DNA of 37,298 nt from positions 1-37,298 of the forward strand of contig JAUXVT010000070.1 in the NCBI GenBank assembly GCA_030680405.1. The letters are read 5' to 3'. The position numbers and the translations under genes were made by a program. This document shows, one piece after another, positions 8,735 through 17,168 of this stretch (within the stretch, counting starts at the first letter, position 1; each line of letters starts with the position of its first letter). The stretch is from Thiobacillus sp. Its GTDB lineage: Bacteria > Pseudomonadota > Gammaproteobacteria > Burkholderiales > Thiobacillaceae. Under the pieces are notes generated by a model, which ran no database searches, was not told where the DNA came from, and saw nothing but the letters and a program-made list of their open reading frames with translations.

Positions 8735-10117
8735 ATGCTGTCCGATCGCGCACTTGCCGCTTTCCGTTCCGCCCTTGGTGCCGATCGCGTCTTCGGCGAT
8801 GCTGCCACCCGCACGTTCTACGCCCATGACGAAACGCCGCGCCATGTCGAGCCCGATGCCGTACTGTTTCCGACCTCGCACGATGAAGTGGCCGCGCTCG
8901 CGCGCATCGCCTTCGAACATCGCATTGCGCTGACCCCGCGCGGCGCCGGCTCCGGCAACGTCGGCGGCGCCCTGCCCGCGCCGGGCAGCGTGGTTGTCAG
9001 TTTCGAGTGCATGCGGCGCGTGCTCGAATTCGATCCCGCCAACCGCCTCATCGTCGTCGAAACCGGCGTGGTCACCGAGGAAATCGACCGCATCGCGCGC
9101 AGCGCCGGCCTGTTCTACCCGCCCGATCCCGGCAGCAGCGCGTATTGCCGCATCGGCGGCAACCTCGCCATGAACGCCGCCGGCCCGCGCGCCGTCAAAT
9201 ACGGCGTCACCCGCGATTACGTGCTGGGACTGCGCGCCGTCACCGGCAGCGGCCAGGAAATCCGCACCGGCTGCCGCACCACCAAGGGTGTCACCGGCTA
9301 TGACCTCACGCGCCTGCTGGTCGGCTCCGGCGGCACCCTCGCCCTCATCACCGAAGCCACGCTGAAACTGCTGCCCGCGCCGGAGTCCGTCGCCACCCTG
9401 CGCGTGTGTTTCGCCAGCAACCGCGACGCGCTCGATGCGGTCAGCCGCGTCATGCACCAGGCCGTCATGCCGAGCGCACTCGAATTCATGGATCACCGCG
9501 CCATCGACGCCATCCGCCCCACCGGCACGGCAGACAACCTGCCGTCCGAAACCCGAGCGCTGCTGATGGTCGAAGCCGACGGCGCAGCCCAGGATCTGCC
9601 GCGCCAGATCGCCGCGCTGCAGCAGGCACTCGACGGTACCGGCCTGCTCGAAATGCGCAGCGGCTTCGAGCGCGACGCCATCGCGCAGCTGTGGGCTGCG
9701 CGCAAGTCGCTGTCGCACGCCGTCAAACGCATCGCCCCGCTCAAGATCAACGAGGACGTCGTGGTGCCGGTGTCGCAGCTGGCCGACTTCGTCGACTTCA
9801 TCGACCACACTGCCCACACGCATCAACTGGCGGTGGTTTCGTTCGGCCACGCCGGCAACGGCAACCTGCACGTCAACCTGATGGTGCACCCCGACGACGC
9901 CGACGAAATGGCACGTGCCCATCTGGCACACGACGCCATCCTGCTGCGCGTGCTGGCACTGGGCGGCACCCTCTCGGGCGAACATGGCATCGGCACCGAA
10001 AAGCGCCGCTTTGTCTCCCTGGAAATCGATCCCGCCACGCTGGCCATCATGCGCAGCATCAAGCAGCAATTCGATCCGCACGGCCTGCTCAACCCCGGCA
10101 AACTTTTTCCTGATTGA
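8735..10117 (+). CDS. GlcD-like FAD-linked 2-hydroxyacid oxidase/dehydrogenase
   Basis: A 460-residue flavoprotein of the VAO/PCMH family that oxidises 2-hydroxy acids such as glycolate or D-lactate. The N-terminal FAD-binding domain shows LTPRGAGSGNVGGALP (about 68-83) and NLAMNAAGPRAVKYG. The C-terminal substrate domain shows FGHAGNGNLHVN, LSGEHGIGTEKRR and a final NPGKLFPD, all typical of GlcD and FAD D-lactate dehydrogenases. No GlcE or GlcF partner is next to it, so it may act alone, passing electrons to the respiratory chain. The substrate cannot be decided from sequence alone. There is no long extra Fe-S domain. Confidence 0.92.
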   Translation: MLSDRALAAFRSALGADRVFGDAATRTFYAHDETPRHVEPDAVLFPTSHDEVAALARIAFEHRIALTPRGAGSGNVGGALPAPGSVVVSFECMRRVLEFDPANRLIVVETGVVTEEIDRIARSAGLFYPPDPGSSAYCRIGGNLAMNAAGPRAVKYGVTRDYVLGLRAVTGSGQEIRTGCRTTKGVTGYDLTRLLVGSGGTLALITEATLKLLPAPESVATLRVCFASNRDALDAVSRVMHQAVMPSALEFMDHRAIDAIRPTGTADNLPSETRALLMVEADGAAQDLPRQIAALQQALDGTGLLEMRSGFERDAIAQLWAARKSLSHAVKRIAPLKINEDVVVPVSQLADFVDFIDHTAHTHQLAVVSFGHAGNGNLHVNLMVHPDDADEMARAHLAHDAILLRVLALGGTLSGEHGIGTEKRRFVSLEIDPATLAIMRSIKQQFDPHGLLNPGKLFPD

Positions 10118-10132
10118 TGTTGCTGCCAAGGC

Positions 10133-10161
10133 TTTACAAGCACGCAAGGCCTGTATAGAAT
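10133..10161 (+). promoter_or_regulatory. Sigma-70 promoter of tRNA-Ala
   Basis: TTTACA (10133-10138), a 17-base spacer and TAGAAT (10156-10161) are followed by a GC-rich discriminator (GCGCGG) as in stringently controlled stable-RNA promoters. The predicted start is about base 10168, seven bases before the tRNA. Confidence 0.75.
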
Positions 10162-10174
10162 GCGCGGCTTCGTT

Positions 10175-10250
<76 letters not shown>

Positions 10251-10266
10251 ACTAACAGGATGTACG

Positions 10267-10452
10267 ATGCACAAGCTTGGCGTCATCACCACACTGCTGG
10301 GGTTGATACTGAGTGTCGTCGGACTGGTTGTTGGATTTTGGAAAATGTTGAATGGCAGCGCGAGCGCCGAAGTCTGGATCTCGCTGGTACCATTGGGTTT
10401 CGTCGGTTTGTTGCTCGGCGTCACCTTGACCCAGCTTTCCAACAGGCAGTAG
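10267..10452 (+). CDS. Small two-helix membrane protein
   Basis: A 61-residue protein located between two tRNA genes. It has two hydrophobic segments, about residues 5-24 (VITTLLGLILSVVGLVVGFW) and 38-57 (WISLVPLGFVGLLLGVTLTQ), joined by a short polar linker. This is the look of a helical-hairpin membrane microprotein. AACAGGA precedes the ATG by about six bases. It could be transcribed from the tRNA-Ala promoter. I recognise no family; hydrophobicity, start context and lack of a competing frame support a real gene. Confidence 0.6.
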   Translation: MHKLGVITTLLGLILSVVGLVVGFWKMLNGSASAEVWISLVPLGFVGLLLGVTLTQLSNRQ

Positions 10453-10505
10453 CGACGCAAGTCGTGTAGTAGTAGTAAAAGTTGGCGGTTCACACCGTCG
10501 TCCGG

Positions 10506-10581
10506 GTCCCCATCGTCTAGAGGCCTAGGACACTACCCTTTCACGGTAGGTACCGGGGTTCGAATCCCCGTGGGGACGCCA
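10506..10581 (+). tRNA. tRNA-Glu(TTC)
   Basis: 76 bases with encoded CCA. The acceptor stem GTCCCCA pairs with TGGGGAC. The anticodon stem is CTACC/GGTAG with loop CTTTCAC giving anticodon TTC. The T arm is CCGGG-GTTCGAA-TCCCCG. It could be processed from one transcript with tRNA-Ala and the microprotein gene; no separate promoter is obvious. Confidence 0.98.
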
Positions 10582-10693
10582 CAATTCTTCCTGGATTGTG
10601 AAAAAATATCAAATTATGTCGAATCGAAATAGGCAGGCGCATGGCGCCCGCACATTGCTTTGCGCGTCGCGCATTGAACGAATCCAATTTTTC

Positions 10694-10769
10694 TGGCGCC
10701 CCGAAGACGAATCGAACGTCCGACCTACCCCTTAGGAGGGGGTTGCTCTATCCACTGAGCTACCGGGGC
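10694..10769 (-). tRNA. tRNA-Arg(CCT)
   Basis: 76 bases on the minus strand with encoded CCA. The acceptor stem GCCCCGG pairs with TCGGGGC (one G-T pair). The anticodon stem ACCCC/GGGGT encloses loop CTCCTAA, anticodon CCT. The T arm has GTTCGATTC. It decodes the rare AGG arginine codon. It faces tRNA-Glu convergently. Confidence 0.97.
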
Positions 10770-10800
10770 GTGGCGCGCATTGTACCGAATCCCGCATGGA

Positions 10801-10829
10801 TTACCGAACAAGACCAGGCCCGCTATGAT
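10801..10829 (+). promoter_or_regulatory. Promoter of the peroxiredoxin gene
   Basis: TTACCG (10801-10806), a 17-base spacer and TATGAT (10824-10829) stand just before the AGGAG Shine-Dalgarno (about 10837) and the ATG at 10847. The leader would be only about 12 bases long. Confidence 0.5.
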
Positions 10830-10846
10830 GCGCGACAGGAGAACAC

Positions 10847-11419
10847 ATGCTGAAATTGATACTGGGTGGATTGGCGGCACTGTTGCTGGTGGCGAGTGCG
10901 GTCTTGTGGATACTGCGGCCTGGCGCGCAGCGGCTGGAGGGCAGTGCCGCGCCGGACTTCGCCTTGCCGGATCAGAACGGCAAAACCCATCGCCTGAGCG
11001 ATTACGCCGGGCGCTGGCTGGTGCTGTATTTCTACCCCAGGGACGACACGCCCGGCTGCACCCAGGAGGCATGCCGCTTTCGCGACGACATCGGGGTACT
11101 GGGCGACCTCAACGCGGCGGTTGTCGGGGTCAGCGTCGATGCCCCCCGGTCGCATGTCGATTTCGCCCGCAAATATCAACTTCCGTTTCCGCTGCTGTCC
11201 GACCCCGACGGCAAAACGGCTGCGGCCTACGACAGCCTGCTGAATCTGGGCGTCATCCGATTAGCCCGCCGCCACACTTTCATCATCGCGCCGGACGGCC
11301 GTATCGCAGCACGCTTTGACAAGGTCGATCCGGCAAGCCACGCGCAGCAGGTGGCCCATACCTTAAAGACCTTGCAACAGTCCGGAGCGGCGCACGCAGC
11401 CCTGCCATCCAGCCAATAA
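10847..11419 (+). CDS. Membrane-anchored Bcp/PrxQ-type peroxiredoxin
   Basis: Thiol peroxidase reducing hydrogen peroxide and organic hydroperoxides. The 190-residue protein has an N-terminal hydrophobic helix (about 3-23, LKLILGGLAALLLVASAVLWIL) without a clear signal-peptidase site, so the catalytic domain is probably tethered on the periplasmic side. The active site reads PRDDTPGCTQEACRFRD with peroxidatic Cys71 and a second Cys76 five residues later, the atypical 2-Cys pattern of Bcp/PrxQ. APDFALPDQNGKTHRLSDY and the HTFIIAPDGRI strand are typical. Cytosolic Bcp usually lacks the membrane anchor, so this is a localised variant. It has its own promoter; a diguanylate cyclase gene follows after 39 bases. 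Confidence 0.92.
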   Translation: MLKLILGGLAALLLVASAVLWILRPGAQRLEGSAAPDFALPDQNGKTHRLSDYAGRWLVLYFYPRDDTPGCTQEACRFRDDIGVLGDLNAAVVGVSVDAPRSHVDFARKYQLPFPLLSDPDGKTAAAYDSLLNLGVIRLARRHTFIIAPDGRIAARFDKVDPASHAQQVAHTLKTLQQSGAAHAALPSSQ

Positions 11420-11458
11420 TGGACTACATATTAATGTATGGTCTGATTAAAAGCACCT

Positions 11459-12670
11459 ATGCCCCTGCAACGTGGATTTTCTCTCACCACCGGCACGGCC
11501 TTCATCGTGTTGATCGCCCTGATTTTCGGGTTAGCATTGAACGGCCTGCTGCAGCTGCAAGCGTTGGGCACCCAGATGCGCACGGTGGTCGAGCATCACA
11601 ACCGCAAGATCGATCTCATCACGCAAACCCAGGTGGCGGCGCATATCCGCACTGACAGCCTGTTCCGCATGGCGCTGGCCGATGACCCGTTCGAGCGCGA
11701 CACCTATTTCATGGAATTCAACCACGCCGGTTTCCTGGTGGTGAGCGGACGCAACGCTTTGCGCCAGACGGGGTTTACCCCGGACGAGCAACGCAGTTTT
11801 GATGCCCAGACCCGTCTGGTCAACGACATTCAAACGGCACAGCACCGCGTGATCGATCTTCTCAATGCCGAACGCAGCACAGAAGCGCGCCGGGTGTTGG
11901 TGCTGGAAGCCATCCCTATCCAGGAAGCCTTCAACCGGCAGCTGGCCGACATGCGCAATCTTTATCAACAGGCTAACCTGAGCGCCCAGAAGCAGGCGCA
12001 GCAAACTTACCAGCACGCCTTTTTATTCACGCTGGCATTCGGCATCGCGGCGATTGCCTTGGCGCTGCTGATCGCCTGGTACACGCTGTGGAAAGCGAGA
12101 CTGAGGTCACAGTTGATACGTGAACAGATGGTGGGGCTTGAGCGCTCACACGCAGCGCTACACGAAGAGGCCACGCACGATCCGCTCACCGGGCTGGCCA
12201 ATCGGCGGCTGTTTTTTGACCGGCTGCAACAGGCAGTCCGCCACGCCCATCGCTACGGCGGCAAGGTGGGTATTCTGTATGTGGACCTGGACCGCTTCAA
12301 GGACATCAACGATCGGCATGGCCACCATGTGGGCGACGCCGTGCTGACCGAAGTGGCGAAACGCCTCACCTCCAGCATTCGCGACTCCGATTCGGTTGCG
12401 CGTCTGGGCGGGGATGAGTTTGTGGTGCTGCTGGAAGAAGTACAAGGACGGCAGGACTGCATCGCCGCTGCGCACAAGGTCGAGCAGGCGCTGAATGCGG
12501 ACACGAACTTCTACGGACTCGATGTGAAAATCGCAGCCAGCATCGGCCAGGCGCTATACCCCGACGACGGCGCCGACGAAGACACCCTGATTCGGGCCGC
12601 TGACGCCGCGATGTACCGGGTCAAATCCGGCTGCGAATCGGAAGGCCAGCGCCGCCTGCCGTTTCAGTGA
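11459..12670 (+). CDS. Membrane-bound diguanylate cyclase with periplasmic four-helix sensor
   Basis: Makes cyclic di-GMP from two GTP. The 403-residue protein has a membrane helix at about 11-30 and a mainly helical periplasmic sensor of about 155 residues, of the four-helix-bundle type found in chemoreceptors. A second membrane helix (about 187-208) and a short linker follow. The GGDEF domain starts at DPLTGLANRR (241-250), has YVDLDRFKDIN, the active-site GGDEF at 317-321, and an intact product-inhibition I-site RDSD (308-311) five residues before it. It is thus predicted active and feedback-regulated. No partner is adjacent. A small palindrome TACAT-ATTA-ATGTA lies upstream at about 11424-11437. 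Confidence 0.93.
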   Translation: MPLQRGFSLTTGTAFIVLIALIFGLALNGLLQLQALGTQMRTVVEHHNRKIDLITQTQVAAHIRTDSLFRMALADDPFERDTYFMEFNHAGFLVVSGRNALRQTGFTPDEQRSFDAQTRLVNDIQTAQHRVIDLLNAERSTEARRVLVLEAIPIQEAFNRQLADMRNLYQQANLSAQKQAQQTYQHAFLFTLAFGIAAIALALLIAWYTLWKARLRSQLIREQMVGLERSHAALHEEATHDPLTGLANRRLFFDRLQQAVRHAHRYGGKVGILYVDLDRFKDINDRHGHHVGDAVLTEVAKRLTSSIRDSDSVARLGGDEFVVLLEEVQGRQDCIAAAHKVEQALNADTNFYGLDVKIAASIGQALYPDDGADEDTLIRAADAAMYRVKSGCESEGQRRLPFQ

Positions 12671-12676
12671 AGCGGG

Positions 12677-13252
12677 TCAACGCGGCTTGAGACGGGCCGC
12701 GGCGCGCTCGCGATGCGCCTTGGCGCTCCAGATCCACACATACTGCACGCCGGAGGCCACGGCGATGACGAACACGATGCCAAATAACGGCAGCCGCCAG
12801 TCGTCCAGCGCCAGCAGCCCGGCCAGCCCGCCCAGCACCAGCGCCAGCAACGTAAATTCGGCAAACATGTGCGTCTTGCCGAGCCAGGTGGGGTGAATCT
12901 CCAGATGCCCGGCCAGCCCGCGGTAGCTCAGCGCACCCAGCACGATGATGCTGTCGCGCAGCAGGATCGCCAGCGTCACCCACAGCGGGATCGTCCCCGC
13001 CTGCGTCAGCATCACCAGCGTCACCACGCCCAGCGACTTGTCGGCAATGGAGTCGAGTGTCGCGCCCAACTGGGTCAGCTGATTGAGCCAGCGCGCCAGC
13101 AGGCCGTCAATACCGTCCGATACCGCGGCCGCCAGAAACAGCCAGCAGGCCGCCTCCCAGCGCTGCTGCAGGATCAGCCACGCCACCACCGGCACCGCAG
13201 CCAGCCGCAGCAGGGTAATCACATTCGGCAGATTGAACACGCGCTCGCTCAT
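12677..13252 (-). CDS. PgsA-like CDP-alcohol phosphatidyltransferase
   Basis: Integral membrane enzyme of the CDP-alcohol phosphotransferase superfamily, 191 residues with about five hydrophobic helices. The signature is complete: Asp46, Asp49-Gly50, Ala53-Arg54, Gly63, Asp67 and Asp71 (SDGIDGLLARWLNQ then GATLDSIADK). The NLPNVITLLRL start resembles phosphatidylglycerophosphate synthase, and the family also contains single-domain cardiolipin synthases. The alcohol acceptor cannot be settled from sequence; glycerol-3-phosphate or phosphatidylglycerol is likeliest. It begins only 13 bases after the hrpA stop, in the same direction, so the two are probably co-transcribed. Confidence 0.87.
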   Translation of the reverse strand: MSERVFNLPNVITLLRLAAVPVVAWLILQQRWEAACWLFLAAAVSDGIDGLLARWLNQLTQLGATLDSIADKSLGVVTLVMLTQAGTIPLWVTLAILLRDSIIVLGALSYRGLAGHLEIHPTWLGKTHMFAEFTLLALVLGGLAGLLALDDWRLPLFGIVFVIAVASGVQYVWIWSAKAHRERAAARLKPR

Positions 13253-13265
13253 ATCTTCACACTAA

Positions 13266-16200
13266 TCAACTCAAGGGCTGTCTGGCAAGCTCGTCCCACA
13301 GCTTGTCGAGCCGCTTGGCCGACACCGGATACGGCGTTTTCAACTCCTGCGCAAACAGCGAAATGCGCAGTTCCTCAAGCTGCCAGCGGAAGTCATCCAG
13401 CGCTGCGGGTGCTTCGCCTTTCACCTGCGCGCGCCGCGCCAGATACTTGTTCTGCAGCGTCAGCACCCCCGCCATGCCGCGCGCATCGCGCTGCTCGGCG
13501 GCGGGCAGTTTCTCCAGCCGCTTGAGAATGCCGCGCAGGTAACGCGGCATGTCTCTCAGGTGCGTCCACGGCGTGGCGGTGATGAAGTTCGCTGACACCA
13601 GCGCCGCCAGATGTGCGTGCTCGTCGCGCATCGCGGTGGTGAACTGCGGATTGGCATTGAGCCGTGTTGCCACCTGCGCATGCAGATCGAGAATTTCTGC
13701 CACGTCGCGCAGCAGCGCCTGCTTCACCACGGCAATCCGTGGTTTGGCGCGCTCTTTCTGCTTGTTGAAGGCCTTCTCGTCGCGCGGGGTGTCGTCGTCG
13801 CCCAGCAGCGCGCGCGCAGCAATGGCATCGATGAACGCCGCGCGCAACTGCTCGGCGCTGCCGAAGTTGCGGTATTTCAGCGCCAGCGCGTTTTCGCGCG
13901 CGAGGTCCTTGTCGAGCTGCCTGAACTGGGCGGCGAGCGCAATCCGCAGCAACCGCACCACGCCACGGCGGGTTTCGGCCTCCGCCACGTCGGCGGCATC
14001 GAGCAGGCGCAGGTCAACCGCCTCGCCCTGATCGACCAGCGCCGGATAGCCGGTCAACTCGCGCCCGCCGCGCTTGAATTTAACCTGTGCGGGCAAGTCG
14101 CCGAAATTCCATTCGACGAGGCCGCTGCGCTCGAATTCGCTGTCCTCGGCGCCGCCGCCGTAGGTGATGCGCGCCGCGCCGCCCAGTTGCTGGCGCAGCG
14201 CAGCGAGATCACGCCCGCTGGCGAGCTCCTGCCCGCTGTCGTCGATCACACTGAGGTTCATCTTCAGATGAGCCGGCAGTTCGCCTGCCCAGTCGTTGGG
14301 GTGGATATCCGCGCCGGTCTTCTTGCGGATGAACGCCGTCAGTGCATCAGACAGCGTCTGCTCGCCCGGCTTCGCCACGGAGAGAAACGCCGTCACCGTA
14401 TCGGGCAATGGAATCAGCGGGCGGCGGCGGTCCTTGGGCAGCAGCTTCAGCAACGCGGTAAGTTTTTCGCGGATGAGGCCGGGCACCAGCCAGTCGACCT
14501 GCGCCGGCTCGACGCGGTTCAGCAGATACAGCGGCAGGCACAGCGTCACGCCGTCGAGCGCATGGCCGGGCTCGAAACGGTACTTTAGCGCGCACGCCAC
14601 GCCGTCGACCAGCATCGTCTCCGGAAACAGCGTGTGGTCCGCGCCAAGCCCTTCGCCGAGGATGTCATCGCGCTGAAGGAATAGAATTTTCGGGTTCGCG
14701 GCCTCGGCTTCCTGCCGCCAGGTCTCGAAGGCCGCGCCGTTGTGGATCACGGCAGGAATACGCGCGTCGAACACGCGGAAGATACGCTCCTCGTCCAGCC
14801 ATACCCCTGACTTGCGCGCCTTGTGCTCGAGGTCTTCAATTTCCTTGACCAGGGCGCGGTTGTGCGCGAACCACGGCGCATTCGTGTCGTATTCCCCAGC
14901 CACCAGCGCACCACGGATGAACAGTTCGCGCGATAGCTCCGGGTCGATGCTGCCGTAGTGAATCTTGCGCCGCGGCACCAGGGTGATGCCGTACAGGCTC
15001 ACGCGCTCGAACGCCACTACCCGCGCGCCGTCCTTCTCCCAGTGCGGCTCGATGAACATGCGCGTGAGCAGGTGGCGGCCGGCGGCCTCGATCCATTCCG
15101 GGCGCACCTCGGCGGCGGTGCGCGCGAGCAGGCGGCCGGTGTCGGTGAGCTCGGCGGCCATGATCCACTTCGGACCCTTTTTCGCCAGCGCCGAGCCGGG
15201 ATGAATCGACAGCTTGATGCCGCGCGCACCCTGGTAGTTGCCCTCGCCGGGCTTGGGGCGCGCCTTCGCGTCGTCCGACTTGAAGCCGATGTTGCCGAGC
15301 AGGCCGGTCAAGAGCGCCTGATGGATCGCGTCGTAGCCGGCGTCTTTTTCGTTTTCGCGCAGCCCCAGTTCGCCCATCTGGGCATGCAACTGGCCGTGGA
15401 TGTCGCGCCATTCGCGCATCCGCCGCGGCGACAGGAAATGATCCTGCAGCAGCGTCTGCAACTGGCGGTTGGTTTTCTTGTGCTGCACCTGCTCCTCGTA
15501 CCAGCGCCACAGTTTCAGCCAGCCCATGAAATCGGAACGCTCGTCGGCGAACAGCTTGTGCTTTTCGTCCGCCGCCTGGGCGCGCTCCATCGGCCGGTCG
15601 CGCGGATCCTGCACCGACAGCGCGCTGGCGATGATCAGCACCTCGCGCACGCAACGCTGCTTTTCCGCCGCCAGCAGCATGCGCGCGATGCGCGGATCGA
15701 GCGGCAGCTGCCCCAGCTTCTTGCCAATTTCCGTGAGCTGCCCCTGCTCGTCCAGCGCATGCAGTTCGGCCAACAGCTGATAGCCGTCGGTCACCAGGCG
15801 GGAACTCGGCGGGTCGATGAAGGGAAAGCCCACCACGTCGCCCAGCCCCAGCGACTTCATGCGCAGGATGACGCCGGCCAAGGAAGAACGCAGCAGCTCG
15901 GGGTCGGTGAATCTTGGACGATTGACGAAATCGGCCTCGTCATACAGGCGGATACACACGCCGTCCGCCACCCGGCCGCAGCGCCCGGCACGCTGGTTGG
16001 CCGACGCCTGCGAGATCTTCTCGATCAGCAGCTGCTCGACCTTGTTGCGCGCCGAATAGCGCTTTACCCGCGCAGTGCCGGGGTCGATCACGTAGCGGAT
16101 GCCGGGCACGGTGAGCGAGGTTTCCGCCACATTGGTCGCCAGCACGATGCGGCGCAAGGCGGCCGTGGGCCTGAAAATCGCGTCCTGCTCGGCCACCGAC

Positions 16201-17036
16201 AATCGGGAAAACAGCGGCAGGATTTCGGTGCCTGGCGGATGGTGTTTTCTCAGCGCTTCGGCGGTATCGCGGATTTCACGCTCGCCCGGCAGGAACACCA
16301 GGATGTCGCCGGGACCGAGGCGCGCCAGTTCGTCGGTGGCGTCAAGAATGGCGGCAATGAGGTCGGGGGCGTCCTTGTCCTTCTTGTCGCGCTCGGCTTT
16401 GGCCGGGGTGGCGGGCTCTTCGCGCTCGATCGGCCGCCAGCGGAGTTCCACCGGATACATGCGCCCCGACACTTCGATCACCGGCGCGTCGTTGAAGTGC
16501 TTGGAGAAGCGCTCGGCGTCGATGGTCGCCGACGTGATGACCACGCGCAGGTCGCTGCGCTTTTCCACCAGGGTTTTCAGATAGCCGAGCAGGAAGTCGA
16601 TGTTGAGGCTGCGCTCGTGCGCCTCGTCGATGATGATGGTGTCGTAGCGCGAAAGCAGCGGATCGCCCTGGCTTTCGGCCAGCAGGATGCCGTCGGTCAT
16701 CACCTTGATCGCGGTGTCATGGCGCACCTTGTCGGTGAAGCGCACCTTGTAGCCGACGATACCGCCGAGCTCGCCGCCGAGTTCCTGCGCGATGCGCGCC
16801 GCCACCGAGCGCGCGGCGATGCGGCGCGGCTGGGTGCAGCCGACCAGCTTGCCGGGGCGCGCCGCCTCCAATCCCATCCGGGCTTCCAGGCACATCTTGG
16901 GAATCTGCGTGGTCTTGCCCGAGCCGGTCTCGCCGCACAGGATCAGCACGCGGTGCTGCGCCAGCGCGGCGAGGATGTCGTCGCGGCGTGCGCTGACTGG
17001 CAGGTCGGGATAGGTGATGTGCAAGGCTGGGGTCAA
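13266..17036 (-). CDS. hrpA: ATP-dependent RNA helicase HrpA
   Basis: DEAH-box RNA helicase linked in E. coli to mRNA processing and rescue of stalled ribosomes. The 1256-residue length fits HrpA (about 1300). Motif I is GETGSGKTTQ (about 35-44), motif II DEAH (in IIIDEAHERSLN), motif III SAT, and motif VI QRAGRCGRV. Helicase-associated and OB-fold domains follow, with the long C-terminal DUF3418-type region characteristic of HrpA. The start is unusual: no ATG lies before motif I, the frame is closed by TAA just upstream, and the best start is TTG at 17036 (another TTG at 17024). A long inverted repeat lies in the upstream gap. Confidence 0.95.
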   Translation of the reverse strand: MTPALHITYPDLPVSARRDDILAALAQHRVLILCGETGSGKTTQIPKMCLEARMGLEAARPGKLVGCTQPRRIAARSVAARIAQELGGELGGIVGYKVRFTDKVRHDTAIKVMTDGILLAESQGDPLLSRYDTIIIDEAHERSLNIDFLLGYLKTLVEKRSDLRVVITSATIDAERFSKHFNDAPVIEVSGRMYPVELRWRPIEREEPATPAKAERDKKDKDAPDLIAAILDATDELARLGPGDILVFLPGEREIRDTAEALRKHHPPGTEILPLFSRLSVAEQDAIFRPTAALRRIVLATNVAETSLTVPGIRYVIDPGTARVKRYSARNKVEQLLIEKISQASANQRAGRCGRVADGVCIRLYDEADFVNRPRFTDPELLRSSLAGVILRMKSLGLGDVVGFPFIDPPSSRLVTDGYQLLAELHALDEQGQLTEIGKKLGQLPLDPRIARMLLAAEKQRCVREVLIIASALSVQDPRDRPMERAQAADEKHKLFADERSDFMGWLKLWRWYEEQVQHKKTNRQLQTLLQDHFLSPRRMREWRDIHGQLHAQMGELGLRENEKDAGYDAIHQALLTGLLGNIGFKSDDAKARPKPGEGNYQGARGIKLSIHPGSALAKKGPKWIMAAELTDTGRLLARTAAEVRPEWIEAAGRHLLTRMFIEPHWEKDGARVVAFERVSLYGITLVPRRKIHYGSIDPELSRELFIRGALVAGEYDTNAPWFAHNRALVKEIEDLEHKARKSGVWLDEERIFRVFDARIPAVIHNGAAFETWRQEAEAANPKILFLQRDDILGEGLGADHTLFPETMLVDGVACALKYRFEPGHALDGVTLCLPLYLLNRVEPAQVDWLVPGLIREKLTALLKLLPKDRRRPLIPLPDTVTAFLSVAKPGEQTLSDALTAFIRKKTGADIHPNDWAGELPAHLKMNLSVIDDSGQELASGRDLAALRQQLGGAARITYGGGAEDSEFERSGLVEWNFGDLPAQVKFKRGGRELTGYPALVDQGEAVDLRLLDAADVAEAETRRGVVRLLRIALAAQFRQLDKDLARENALALKYRNFGSAEQLRAAFIDAIAARALLGDDDTPRDEKAFNKQKERAKPRIAVVKQALLRDVAEILDLHAQVATRLNANPQFTTAMRDEHAHLAALVSANFITATPWTHLRDMPRYLRGILKRLEKLPAAEQRDARGMAGVLTLQNKYLARRAQVKGEAPAALDDFRWQLEELRISLFAQELKTPYPVSAKRLDKLWDELARQPLS

Positions 17037-17054
17037 AATTTAAGAGACGGATTG

Positions 17055-17160
17055 TCCGCGAAGGACGCGAAGAAACACGGAGAAAAACCAATCATTTTTT
17101 GGGCGCGAATCGGGCTGGTTTCTATCGCCTTTCTTCGCGTATCTTCGCGTCCTTCGTGGA
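17055..17160. repeat. Intergenic inverted repeat upstream of hrpA
   Basis: Two 19-base arms (17055-17073 and 17142-17160) are inverted copies with one mismatch, centred on GCGAAGGACGCGAAG / CTTCGCGTCCTTCG, separated by 68 bases. The right side has an extra partial copy (TTCTTCGCGTATCTTCGCG). It occupies the gap between the CbiM-like gene and hrpA. CTTCGCGTCCTTCG-type sequences recur in intergenic regions of many proteobacteria; no gene product is encoded. Confidence 0.7.
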
Positions 17161-17168
17161 TCAAGGGT

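Noticed and set aside
10579..10605. CACAAT...ATTGTG hairpin after tRNA-Glu as terminator
   Set aside because: The stem is followed by A residues, not T, on the plus strand, so it does not fit a rho-independent terminator for the tRNA-Glu transcript.
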